Assembly: GCA_015485245.1 (NCBI GenBank) | Contig: WFTY01000078.1 | Coordinates: forward strand, 1-16,183 | Length of the DNA: 16,183 bases | Origin: Anaerolineales bacterium | GTDB lineage: Bacteria; Chloroflexota; Anaerolineae; Anaerolineales; UBA11858 | Reading direction: 5' to 3' | In this document: positions 6,392 to 13,326 of the stretch, piece after piece | Layout of the letters: each line of letters begins with the position of its first letter | Position numbering within the stretch: position 1 is the stretch's first letter | Notes under the pieces: generated by a model | Told to the model about the DNA's origin: nothing | The model's database searches: none | Seen by the model: only the letters and a program-made list of their open reading frames with translations | Made by a program: the position numbers and the translations under genes

Positions 6392-8719
6392 TTATGCCAG
6401 CTCGCCTTCGGGTTCGTCTTCTTCGGGGGTAATCTCGCGACGCAGGAATTGTTCGCCGCACTTCAGGCAAGTGGCCTGGGTTTTGTTGTCCGCCACCAGC
6501 AGACCGCCACACTTGGGGCAGGGGGTGGGCAGCGGCAGCTTCCAGGAGGAAAACTCGCATGAGGGGTAATTGGCGCAGCCGTAGAACACGCGTCCTTTGC
6601 GGGTTTTGCGAATGACCAGGTCGCCGCCATCCTCGGGACATTTGACGCCGATCTTTTCCAGCCAGGGTTCAGTGTGACGGCAGGCTGGGAAGTTGCTGCA
6701 TCCGATGAACTTGCCGTGTCGTCCCCAGCGGATCACCAGCTCGTGCCCGCAATCGGGGCATTTGCGCCCCAGCAATTCTGGCCCGGTCTTTACTTCCGGC
6801 ATTTTTTCGTTGGCCTCCTCCACCATGCGGGAGAAAGGCTTGTAGAAATCGCGCACCACCTCTTCCCAGGTCATCTCGCCGGAGGCAACTTTATCCAGCT
6901 CGGCTTCCATATTGGCGGTGAAGCTGACATCCACGATATCGGGGAAGTGTTCCACCAGCAGATCGTTGACTAGGATGCCGGTTTCGGTGGGGATCAGGCG
7001 GCGGTTTTCGCGGCGGATGTAGCCGCGGTTTTGCAGCGTGGAGAGCGTGGGCGCGTAGGTGGAAGGGCGGCCGATGCCGTTCTCTTCCAGCGCGCTGACC
7101 AGCGAGGCGTCGGAGTAGCGCGGCGGCGGCTGGGTGAAGTGCTGTTCCGGGATCAGGCGGAGCAGCTTGAGGAGTTGATCTATGTTCAGGTTGGTGGGGA
7201 CGCGGGTTTCCTCCTGGCTGTCTTTTTTCTTGCTTTCCTGGTACACCACCAGGAAGCCGGGGAAGCGCAGCGTGGAGCCGGAAGCGCGCAGCAGGTAGGT
7301 GTGCCGCGCTTCGCTGCTGGTGATCTCCACCGAGATGGTGTCGAACACAGCGGGCGTCATCTGCGAGGCGAGGAAGCGCTGCCAGATGAGCTGGTAGAGG
7401 CGGTATTGGTCGCGCGTCAGGTGCTCTTTGAGCGACTTGGGGGTGCGTAACACGCTGGTGGGGCGGATGGCTTCGTGCGCCTCTTGCGCCCCGCGCGCTT
7501 TGGTGCGGTATTTGGGCGGGGTTTCCGGCAGGTAATCGGCGCCGTATTTGCCGCCGATGTATTCGCGCGCCTCTTGCTGCGCCACCGCGGAGACGTTGGT
7601 AGAATCGGTGCGCATATACGTGATCAGGCCGGTCTGCCCGCCGTTGCCCACATCCACTCCCTCGTAGAGCTGTTGAGCGATGCGCATGGTGCGGCGGGCG
7701 GTGAAGTTCAACCGCCGCGAGGCTTCCTGCTGCATGGTGCTGGTGGTGAACGGCGCGGAAGGTTTGCGTTTGCGCGTCCCTTTTTTGACTTTGCTGACGG
7801 CGTAGCGCGCCGTTTCCATATCCTCCAGCAGCGGTTTGACATCTGCTTCGGAGGCCAGGGTGGGTTCTTCGCCGTCTACGCGCACCAGTTTGGCGATGAA
7901 GCGGTCTTCCTCCCCGTCGGGGGAGAATTCAGCGGCTATTGTCCAGTATTCCTGCGGCACAAAGGATTCGATCTCGCGCTCGCGCTCCACAATCAACCGC
8001 AGCGCGACCGATTGCACCCGCCCCGCCGAAAGGCGGCTGCGCACCTTACGCCACAGGATCGGGCTGATGCTGTAGCCCACCAGCCGGTCGAGGATGCGCC
8101 GCCCTTGCTGTGCGTTGACCAGGTTCATGTCCAATTCGCGCGGGTGGGCGAAGGCTTCTTCGATCGCCGGACGGGTGATCTCGTGGAAGACCACGCGGCG
8201 AGCGCGCTCTGGTTCGATCTCCGCCGATTCCAGCAGGTGCCAGGCAATCGCCTCGCCTTCGCGGTCGAGGTCGGTAGCCAGGTAGACTTCTTCGGCTTTG
8301 GCGGCCAGCTCTTTGATTTTCTTGACCACCGGGCGTTTTTCATTGGGCACGCGGTACTTTGGTTTGAAGTTGTTTTCCACGTCCACCGAGAGCTGTGAGC
8401 GCAGCAGGTCGCGCACGTGCCCCACCGAGGCTTCCACGCGATAGCCTTTGCCCAGGTAACGCCCCACCGTTTTTGCCTTGGCGGGCGATTCGACGATCAC
8501 CAGCTTTCCGGAGCGCTTGACCGTTTTCTTTTTGCGCGGGCGTCTGGTCACCTCGGGAGGGGTCAATCCTTCATGGGCCGGGGTGCGTCCCATGCGGTAC
8601 AGGCCAGTGCCACACACCGGGCATTCGCCGCGGGTGGCCGGCGTCCCCGCGGCAGTGAACACCGCCTGCGGGTTTTTGATTTCACGTTTTTGTTTGCACT
8701 TTACACAATAAGCTTCCAT
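6392..8719 (-). CDS. topA: DNA topoisomerase I with an added N-terminal zinc ribbon
   Basis: The 775-residue type IA topoisomerase relaxes negative supercoils. The TOPRIM domain shows KLVIVESPAKAKT (Glu77) and the acidic triad Asp150, Asp152, Glu154 in DLDREGEA. The core has SAGRVQSVALRL (231-242), and the catalytic tyrosine is Tyr368 in GLITYMRTDS. Ahead of this is an extra DUF5679-like zinc ribbon with Cys5, Cys8, Cys33 and Cys36, joined by a basic linker (59-70). At the C-terminus are three zinc-finger-like repeats. The second reads CPED where a CxxC is expected, so one ligand is missing; the last begins CPKCGG and ends CLKCG. Start: ATG with GGAG 7 nt upstream. It begins 15 nt after the manC stop and is the last gene of the dprA-manC-topA operon. 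Confidence 0.97.
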   Translation of the reverse strand: MEAYCVKCKQKREIKNPQAVFTAAGTPATRGECPVCGTGLYRMGRTPAHEGLTPPEVTRRPRKKKTVKRSGKLVIVESPAKAKTVGRYLGKGYRVEASVGHVRDLLRSQLSVDVENNFKPKYRVPNEKRPVVKKIKELAAKAEEVYLATDLDREGEAIAWHLLESAEIEPERARRVVFHEITRPAIEEAFAHPRELDMNLVNAQQGRRILDRLVGYSISPILWRKVRSRLSAGRVQSVALRLIVEREREIESFVPQEYWTIAAEFSPDGEEDRFIAKLVRVDGEEPTLASEADVKPLLEDMETARYAVSKVKKGTRKRKPSAPFTTSTMQQEASRRLNFTARRTMRIAQQLYEGVDVGNGGQTGLITYMRTDSTNVSAVAQQEAREYIGGKYGADYLPETPPKYRTKARGAQEAHEAIRPTSVLRTPKSLKEHLTRDQYRLYQLIWQRFLASQMTPAVFDTISVEITSSEARHTYLLRASGSTLRFPGFLVVYQESKKKDSQEETRVPTNLNIDQLLKLLRLIPEQHFTQPPPRYSDASLVSALEENGIGRPSTYAPTLSTLQNRGYIRRENRRLIPTETGILVNDLLVEHFPDIVDVSFTANMEAELDKVASGEMTWEEVVRDFYKPFSRMVEEANEKMPEVKTGPELLGRKCPDCGHELVIRWGRHGKFIGCSNFPACRHTEPWLEKIGVKCPEDGGDLVIRKTRKGRVFYGCANYPSCEFSSWKLPLPTPCPKCGGLLVADNKTQATCLKCGEQFLRREITPEEDEPEGELA

Positions 8720-8734
8720 GGGATTTCTCCACCG

Positions 8735-9832
8735 CTACAGCACCGAGCGGTTATCTTCCTTTAATTGCTGTACCACCTGACGCACTTTCTGGGCGTCATC
8801 TTTCTTGCAAACCAGTAACACATCCTCCGTGTCCACCACCACCAGGTCGTCCACACCGATGGTCACGATCAGCCGGCCGTCGCCTTGTTGATAGATCAGC
8901 GTGCGCTGTGTGTCCAGCGGCAGGTGATCGGCGTGGATGATGATGTTGCCCTGCGCGTCGGCGGGGAGGACATCAAAGAGTGCTTCCCAACTGCCGACGT
9001 CGTTCCAGCCCAACCCTTCCGCGGGGATGACGACTACATCCGAAGCATGTTCCATCACCCCGTAGTCAATCGTCTGCGGCTGGATGCGCGGCCAGACCTG
9101 TTGGACGACGGCCTCCCTTTGGGGAGAAGGCCACGCCGCGGCGATCTCCTGGAGTTGGGCGTGCAGGGCGGGCATCTGGTGTTCAAGCTCTCCCAGGATG
9201 CGCGCCACTCGCCAGACAAACATGCCTGAGTTCCAGGCGTAATCGCCGCTGGCGAGCATCTGACGAGCCTGCACTTCGGGAGGCTTTTCCACGAACCGCT
9301 TCACGCGATAGACTGCCAGCGAGTGGCAGGTATCCACCTTGTCGCCCTGCTGGATGTAGCCGAAACCGGTGGCCGGGTAGGAGGGCGTGATCCCCAGTGT
9401 GACGAGGTGATCTTTTTCTGCGGCCTGGCGCGCGGCGCGCAGTAACGTACGGAAGTGTTCTTCATTTTTGAAGATGTGATCGGCGGTGAGAACCGCCATC
9501 ACGGCTTCGGGGTCGCGTTGCTGCAGGGCCACCGCCGCTAACCCGACCACCGAAGCGGTGCCCCGCGGCAGTGGCTCGATCAGATAGTTCTGCGCGGGGA
9601 TTTGCGGGCATTGCTCCTGTAACTGGCGCGCTTGCTCGGTCACGGTGACGACGAAAATCCGCTCCGGTGGGAAAAGCCCTTTCAGGCGATCCACCGCGAT
9701 CTGGAAGAGCGAACGCTCACCGACCAGCGGGATCATTTGTTTGGGGCGCGCCTGCCGCGAAAGCGGCCACAGGCGGGTGCCGCCGCCGCCAGCCATGATG
9801 ACGGCGTAATAGTGTTCGGTTTCAAGGTTCAT
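8735..9832 (-). CDS. manC: Mannose-1-phosphate guanylyltransferase
   Basis: The protein makes GDP-mannose from mannose 1-phosphate and GTP, for polysaccharide or glycoconjugate synthesis. Motifs are the nucleotidyltransferase loop MAGGGGTRLWPLSR (13-26), IEPLPRGTA (85-93), LTADHIF, TGFGYIQ, the VEKP segment, WNSGMFVW and NDVGSWEAL. At 365 residues it is the single-domain form; the C-terminal phosphomannose isomerase cupin found in long ManC/AlgA proteins is absent. I chose ATG 9832 because AGGA (9842-9845) lies 9 nt upstream. An in-frame TTG at 9841 overlapping the dprA stop would place that AGGA immediately against the start. Confidence 0.93.
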   Translation of the reverse strand: MNLETEHYYAVIMAGGGGTRLWPLSRQARPKQMIPLVGERSLFQIAVDRLKGLFPPERIFVVTVTEQARQLQEQCPQIPAQNYLIEPLPRGTASVVGLAAVALQQRDPEAVMAVLTADHIFKNEEHFRTLLRAARQAAEKDHLVTLGITPSYPATGFGYIQQGDKVDTCHSLAVYRVKRFVEKPPEVQARQMLASGDYAWNSGMFVWRVARILGELEHQMPALHAQLQEIAAAWPSPQREAVVQQVWPRIQPQTIDYGVMEHASDVVVIPAEGLGWNDVGSWEALFDVLPADAQGNIIIHADHLPLDTQRTLIYQQGDGRLIVTIGVDDLVVVDTEDVLLVCKKDDAQKVRQVVQQLKEDNRSVL

Positions 9833-9837
9833 GTGCG

Positions 9838-10956
9838 TCAATCCTGTGTTTCGTAGCTCGCTCCGCTCTCGCCCACGGCGTAGTAACGCATGCCGCCAGC
9901 CTGTCGCACCATGCCTTTTAGTTCCATCATAGTCAAGGCAGCGGTGACGGTTTCGATGGGCAGGTCAGCGCGAGCGCGAATTTCATCTACGTGCATCGGC
10001 TCTGGGCCGAGGATTTCAAATAACCGGGCCTCAGTAGCATCGGCGGGGAGGGAGCGGCGCGCCTGGCGGTGTTCGGCAATCAGCGTCAGTTCCAGGGTTT
10101 CCAGGATGTCTTCCGCGCGCAGCAGCGGATGCGCGCCTTGCTGGATCAGGCGGTTGGGGCCGCGGCTTTGTGGGGCCAGGATGCTGCCTGGTACAGCGAA
10201 CACCTCGCGCCCCTGTTCGGCGGCGAATTCCGCCGTGATCAGCGCGCCGCTGCGTTCGCCAGCTTCCACCACCACGGTTGCCAGAGTCAACCCGGCGATG
10301 ATGCGGTTGCGCGGCGGGAAGTTGCGCGCCTCGGGCGGCGTCCCCATGGGGTAGTCGCTGAGCAGCGCGCCGCTTTGTCCAATCGCCTCGGCCAGTTGGC
10401 GGTGTTCGGGCGGATAGACCCGATCCACGCCGCAGCCCAGCACAGCCAGCGTGCGGCCTCCGGCCTCCAGCGCGGCGCGGTGGGCGATGCCGTCCACCCC
10501 GCGCGCCAACCCGCTGACCACGGTGACGCCGTTGCTGGCCAGAGCCTGAGCGAGCTGTTCGGTCACCTGACGGCCATACGCCGTCACCCGCCGGGTGCCC
10601 ACCACGGCGACAGCCCAGTCGTCTTCGGGACAAAGTTCACCCCGCACATACAGCACGGGTGGGGCGTAGTCCACTTCTCGCAGGCGGCGAGGGTACCCTT
10701 CGTCCTCCCAGGTCAGCACCTGGATGCCGCGCGCCTGGATGGAATCCCAGATTTGATCCAGCGAGACCGCGGCGCGCAGTTCTACCAGGTTGGCGGTTAA
10801 TCGTTTGCTCATCCCCGCGGCCAGTAAATCCTGGGGCGCGGCCCACCAGGCGGCTTCCAGATCGCCGTTGAACGCCTCGATCAACGTCCGTAAGCGCACG
10901 CCGCCGATCCCCTTGACCAGATTGAAACCAACCCAGTACTTGCGTAAATCAGCCAA
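9838..10956 (-). CDS. dprA: DNA-processing protein DprA
   Basis: DprA binds incoming single-stranded DNA and loads RecA during natural transformation. The 372-residue protein has an N-terminal helical region with a helix-hairpin-helix-like VKGIGGVRLRTLIEAF (14-29). The Rossmann-like core carries VGTRRVTAYG (119-128), SGLARGVDGIAH (148-159), PPRNRIIAG (214-222), EAGERSGAL (231-239) and GPNRLIQQGA (266-275). A C-terminal winged-helix domain covers about 305-362. The start codon is TTG at 10956, preceded by GGGGGGAT (10961-10968) 4-5 nt upstream. It is the first gene of the minus-strand operon with manC and topA. No other competence gene is present in the window. Confidence 0.95.
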   Translation of the reverse strand: MADLRKYWVGFNLVKGIGGVRLRTLIEAFNGDLEAAWWAAPQDLLAAGMSKRLTANLVELRAAVSLDQIWDSIQARGIQVLTWEDEGYPRRLREVDYAPPVLYVRGELCPEDDWAVAVVGTRRVTAYGRQVTEQLAQALASNGVTVVSGLARGVDGIAHRAALEAGGRTLAVLGCGVDRVYPPEHRQLAEAIGQSGALLSDYPMGTPPEARNFPPRNRIIAGLTLATVVVEAGERSGALITAEFAAEQGREVFAVPGSILAPQSRGPNRLIQQGAHPLLRAEDILETLELTLIAEHRQARRSLPADATEARLFEILGPEPMHVDEIRARADLPIETVTAALTMMELKGMVRQAGGMRYYAVGESGASYETQD

Positions 10957-10960
10957 AGCG

Positions 10961-10968
10961 ATCCCCCC
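10961..10968 (-). promoter_or_regulatory. Ribosome binding site for the TTG start of dprA
   Basis: The minus strand reads GGGGGGATCGCT directly before TTG GCT GAT. No ATG lies at a comparable position, so the purine run supports TTG at 10956 as the initiator. Confidence 0.55.
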
Positions 10969-11028
10969 GTCGGTTGTGAAAGGAATAATCGCAGCAGCCT
11001 GCCGCTGGCTGGTCGGAAAGCGTGCAAG

Positions 11029-11058
11029 AGAATACCATATCGTTTTTCAAAGTGTCAA
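11029..11058 (-). promoter_or_regulatory. Promoter of the dprA-manC-topA operon
   Basis: On the minus strand a perfect TTGACA (11053-11058) is followed, after 18 nt, by TATTCT (11029-11034) with a TGg extension directly before it. Initiation near 11022 would give a leader of about 65 nt. It overlaps the divergent tlyA promoter region. Confidence 0.7.
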
Positions 11059-11075
11059 GACGCCGGTGATACAAT
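11046..11075 (+). promoter_or_regulatory. Promoter of tlyA, predicted leaderless transcript
   Basis: TACAAT (11070-11075), followed by AA, lies 6 nt before the tlyA ATG, so transcription should begin at or next to the start codon. A weak -35-like TTCAAA (11046-11051) is 18 nt upstream. No Shine-Dalgarno sequence fits between the -10 and the start. Confidence 0.6.
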
Positions 11076-11081
11076 AACCGC

Positions 11082-11861
11082 ATGGCGGAGCAAAAGAAAC
11101 GGGTTGATGTGTTGCTGGTGGAGCGCGGGCTGGCGGAGAGCCGGGCGCAGGCGCAACGGCTGGTGATGGCCGGTCAGGTGCGCGCCGACGGGCAGGTGGT
11201 GAGCAAACCTTCCACGAAAGTGAGCCTGAACGCTCACCTGACCGTCGACCGCGGGCCGCGCTTCGTCTCGCGCGGGGGGGAGAAGCTGCAGGCTGCTTTT
11301 GAGGCGTTTGACCTGAATGTGCGCGAGAAGATCTGCGCTGATGTGGGGGCCTCCACCGGCGGCTTCACCGATTGTCTGTTGCAGCATGGCGCGGCAAAGG
11401 TGTACGCTATTGATGTGGGCAAAGGCATCCTGCACTGGAAGCTGCGCAATCATCCCCAGGTGGTGGTGATGGAGGCGACCAACGCCCGCTATCTCGCATC
11501 GTTGCCGGAGCAGGTGGATTTTGTTACGATGGATGCTTCTTTCATATCCTTGAAGATTCTGCTGCCGGTGGTGCGCGGCTGGGGCGCGGCGGATGTGGTG
11601 GCGCTCGTCAAACCGCAGTTCGAGGCCGGCCGGCGCGAAGTCGCCCGCGGCAAGGGCGTGGTGCGCGACGCCGAAATCCACCGCCGCGTGCTGCTGGACG
11701 TGCTCACCTTCGCCCGGGGCGCGGGCTACACCGTCAAAGGGCTGCACCGCTCGCCGCTCCTGGGCCCGAAAGGCAACGTCGAATTCCTGGCCTGGCTGGG
11801 GATAGGTGCCGAGGGCGACGACGCTTCTCTGACGGCGTTGGTGGAGAGCGCCCTGAGGTGA
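11082..11861 (+). CDS. tlyA: TlyA-family rRNA 2'-O-methyltransferase
   Basis: The 259-residue protein joins an N-terminal S4 RNA-binding domain (about 7-60) to an FtsJ/RrmJ-like Rossmann methyltransferase. The SAM-binding loop is ADVGASTGGFTDCLL (86-100). The proposed catalytic tetrad of the family maps to Lys68 (SRGGEKL), Asp151 (MDASFISL), Lys177 (VKPQFE) and Glu234 (GNVEF). TlyA enzymes 2'-O-methylate cytidines in 23S and sometimes 16S rRNA, affecting capreomycin sensitivity; the hemolysin label is historical. It is divergent from dprA, and the gap to the next gene is filled by a repeat array that starts 2 nt after its stop. Confidence 0.93.
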   Translation: MAEQKKRVDVLLVERGLAESRAQAQRLVMAGQVRADGQVVSKPSTKVSLNAHLTVDRGPRFVSRGGEKLQAAFEAFDLNVREKICADVGASTGGFTDCLLQHGAAKVYAIDVGKGILHWKLRNHPQVVVMEATNARYLASLPEQVDFVTMDASFISLKILLPVVRGWGAADVVALVKPQFEAGRREVARGKGVVRDAEIHRRVLLDVLTFARGAGYTVKGLHRSPLLGPKGNVEFLAWLGIGAEGDDASLTALVESALR

Positions 11862-11862
11862 C

Positions 11863-11980
11863 CGCGAACGGTGGACGACGGACAGCAGACGACGGACGAC
11901 AGACGGCAGACCACAGACCACGGACGACGGACTGCCAACTGACGAACCGATGAACCGATGAACCGATGAACCAATCAGAC
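11863..11980 (+). repeat. Drifting-period array of short units ending in AC (array 1)
   Basis: The stretch divides without remainder into 16 units, each ending in AC: eleven 7-mers (for example GACGGAC three times, CACAGAC, GGCAGAC), then four 8-mers (TGACGAAC and three exact CGATGAAC at 11948-11971), then one 9-mer. The plus strand is very poor in T. It begins 2 nt after the tlyA stop and runs through the annotated MFS start into its first five codons. It is not a CRISPR array, because there are no long repeats or spacers. Confidence 0.8.
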
Positions 11981-13216
11981 AAAATGTTCCCCCGCTTTGC
12001 CGCTTACGGCTTTTTGAAGAACCTGCGCTTCTTTGAGCCGTTTTTGATCCTCATCTTTCGCGCTGCGGGGTTGAGCTTTTTTCAGATTGGTTTGCTGTAT
12101 TCCATTCGCGATCTGACCAACAATATAATGGAAGTCCCTACCGGTGTGCTGGCGGATGTCTTTGGCCGCCGTCGGGCAATGGTTTCCGCTTTTGCAGCCT
12201 ATATCGTTTCCTTGGTCATTTTCTACGCCTTCAACCGTTTTGCGCTTTACGCTGTGGGGATGGTTTTGTTCGGTCTGGGGGAGGCTTTTCGCTCAGGGAC
12301 GCACAAGGCGCTCATCCTGGAGTATCTCAGGCTCAACGGCCGTTTGCAGGAGAAGGTGTCTTATTACGGGCGCACGCGCGGCTTCTCCCAATTGGGGTCA
12401 GCGGTCAACGCCCTCCTCGCCGCCGGGCTGGTGTTCTTCACCGGCGATTATCGGTTGATGTTTCTGGTGACGATTCTGCCTTATGCTCTGGACCTGCTCA
12501 ACCTGGCCACCTATCCTCGCGTGCTTGATGGGGAGCTGGCGCAGTTGGATCACGGCGTCATCTGGCGGCAGACGCGCCGCACCTTTAGCGACTTTAGCGG
12601 CATTTTTAAGCACGGAAATGCCATGCGGGCGTTGCTCAACAGCGCCGGGCTGACCGCACTGTTCAAAGCCACGAAGGACTATCTCCAACCCATTCTGGAA
12701 AGCTTTGCGTTGAGCCTGCCCGTGCTGTTGTGGTTGGAAGATGTACAGCGCAGCGGCCTGGTGGTGGGTGTGGTGTACTTTTTCATCTATCTGATGACCA
12801 GCCAGGCCTCCCGCAGCGCGGATAGCTTCAGCCGCCGTTTTCGCGATCTGGCGACAGCGATTAACATCACCTTCCTGATCGGGGCTGCATTCATCTTCCT
12901 CGCCGGGCTGGCCGCCTGGAGGGACGCGACCTTGCCCGCAATCCTGGTGTTCATTGGGTTTTATGGGTTGCAAAACCTGCGCAAGCCGATGAATGTGGCC
13001 TATATCAGCGATCAAATTCCCGCGCGCGTTATGGCTTCGGGGCTGTCGGTCGAAGCGCAGATCAGCACCATTCTGGTGGCGGTGTTCGCCCCTTTGCTGG
13101 GGCTGATGGCCGATCACTGGGGCGTTGGGCTGGCGCTGGCTTCCCTGGGTGGGCTGGCTTGTGTCCTCTTCCTCCTGGCGCGCCTCTCCCCGTCGCCCGC
13201 TTTGACGGAAGGCTGA
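11966..13216 (+). CDS. Major facilitator superfamily permease
   Basis: The 416-residue protein has about twelve hydrophobic segments and an MFS motif A between helices 2 and 3, GVLADVFGRRR (60-70). The N-terminal half (FFEPFLILIF, VPTGVLADVF) resembles drug- or metabolite-efflux type MFS proteins; the substrate cannot be predicted. No ribosome binding site precedes ATG 11966, because the upstream DNA is the AC-unit array, which also encodes Asn2 to Asp5. A second in-frame ATG at 11984 (MFPRFAAYGFLKNL) begins right after the array and may be the true start. Both flanks are array DNA, so the gene looks like a unit set between two related spacers. Confidence 0.87.
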   Translation: MNQSDKMFPRFAAYGFLKNLRFFEPFLILIFRAAGLSFFQIGLLYSIRDLTNNIMEVPTGVLADVFGRRRAMVSAFAAYIVSLVIFYAFNRFALYAVGMVLFGLGEAFRSGTHKALILEYLRLNGRLQEKVSYYGRTRGFSQLGSAVNALLAAGLVFFTGDYRLMFLVTILPYALDLLNLATYPRVLDGELAQLDHGVIWRQTRRTFSDFSGIFKHGNAMRALLNSAGLTALFKATKDYLQPILESFALSLPVLLWLEDVQRSGLVVGVVYFFIYLMTSQASRSADSFSRRFRDLATAINITFLIGAAFIFLAGLAAWRDATLPAILVFIGFYGLQNLRKPMNVAYISDQIPARVMASGLSVEAQISTILVAVFAPLLGLMADHWGVGLALASLGGLACVLFLLARLSPSPALTEG

Positions 13217-13223
13217 TCCTGAG

Positions 13224-13303
13224 GGTTGACCGCAGACTGCTGACCGTCCAACCAACCCGACCAGCTTGACCAATTCGACTGCTACACCAATACACCAACA
13301 AAC
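13224..13303 (+). repeat. Drifting-period array of short units ending in AC (array 2)
   Basis: Ten consecutive units all end in AC, with lengths 7,7,7,8,9,9,9,8,8,8, for example CGCAGAC, TGCTGAC, CAGCTTGAC, CAATTCGAC, CAATACAC and CAACAAAC. It begins 7 nt after the MFS stop and ends 3 nt before the lepA extended -10. It is more C-rich and G-poor than array 1, so a Rho-loading role is conceivable. Confidence 0.75.
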
Positions 13304-13306
13304 CAG

Positions 13307-13315
13307 TGGTATACT
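13307..13315 (+). promoter_or_regulatory. Extended -10 promoter of lepA
   Basis: TGGTATACT has the TGn extension and a TATACT hexamer (13310-13315). Initiation near 13322 would leave about 5 nt before ATG 13327. No good -35 is visible because the upstream DNA is array 2. Confidence 0.5.
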
Positions 13316-13326
13316 TCCCCCCGCTT

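Noticed and set aside
7475..8398. Open frame of 307 codons on the plus strand inside topA
   Set aside because: It is a shadow of the topoisomerase; the Arg/Phe/Ala-rich translation resembles no protein family.
11863..11980. CRISPR or classical microsatellite interpretation of array 1
   Set aside because: There are no 20-40 nt repeats with unique spacers, and the unit length and content change along the tract, unlike a CRISPR array or a slippage microsatellite.
12398..13273. Antisense open frame of 291 codons opposite the MFS gene
   Set aside because: It reads through array 2 and the antisense of membrane helices, with low-complexity Gln/His/Arg content and no recognisable motif.
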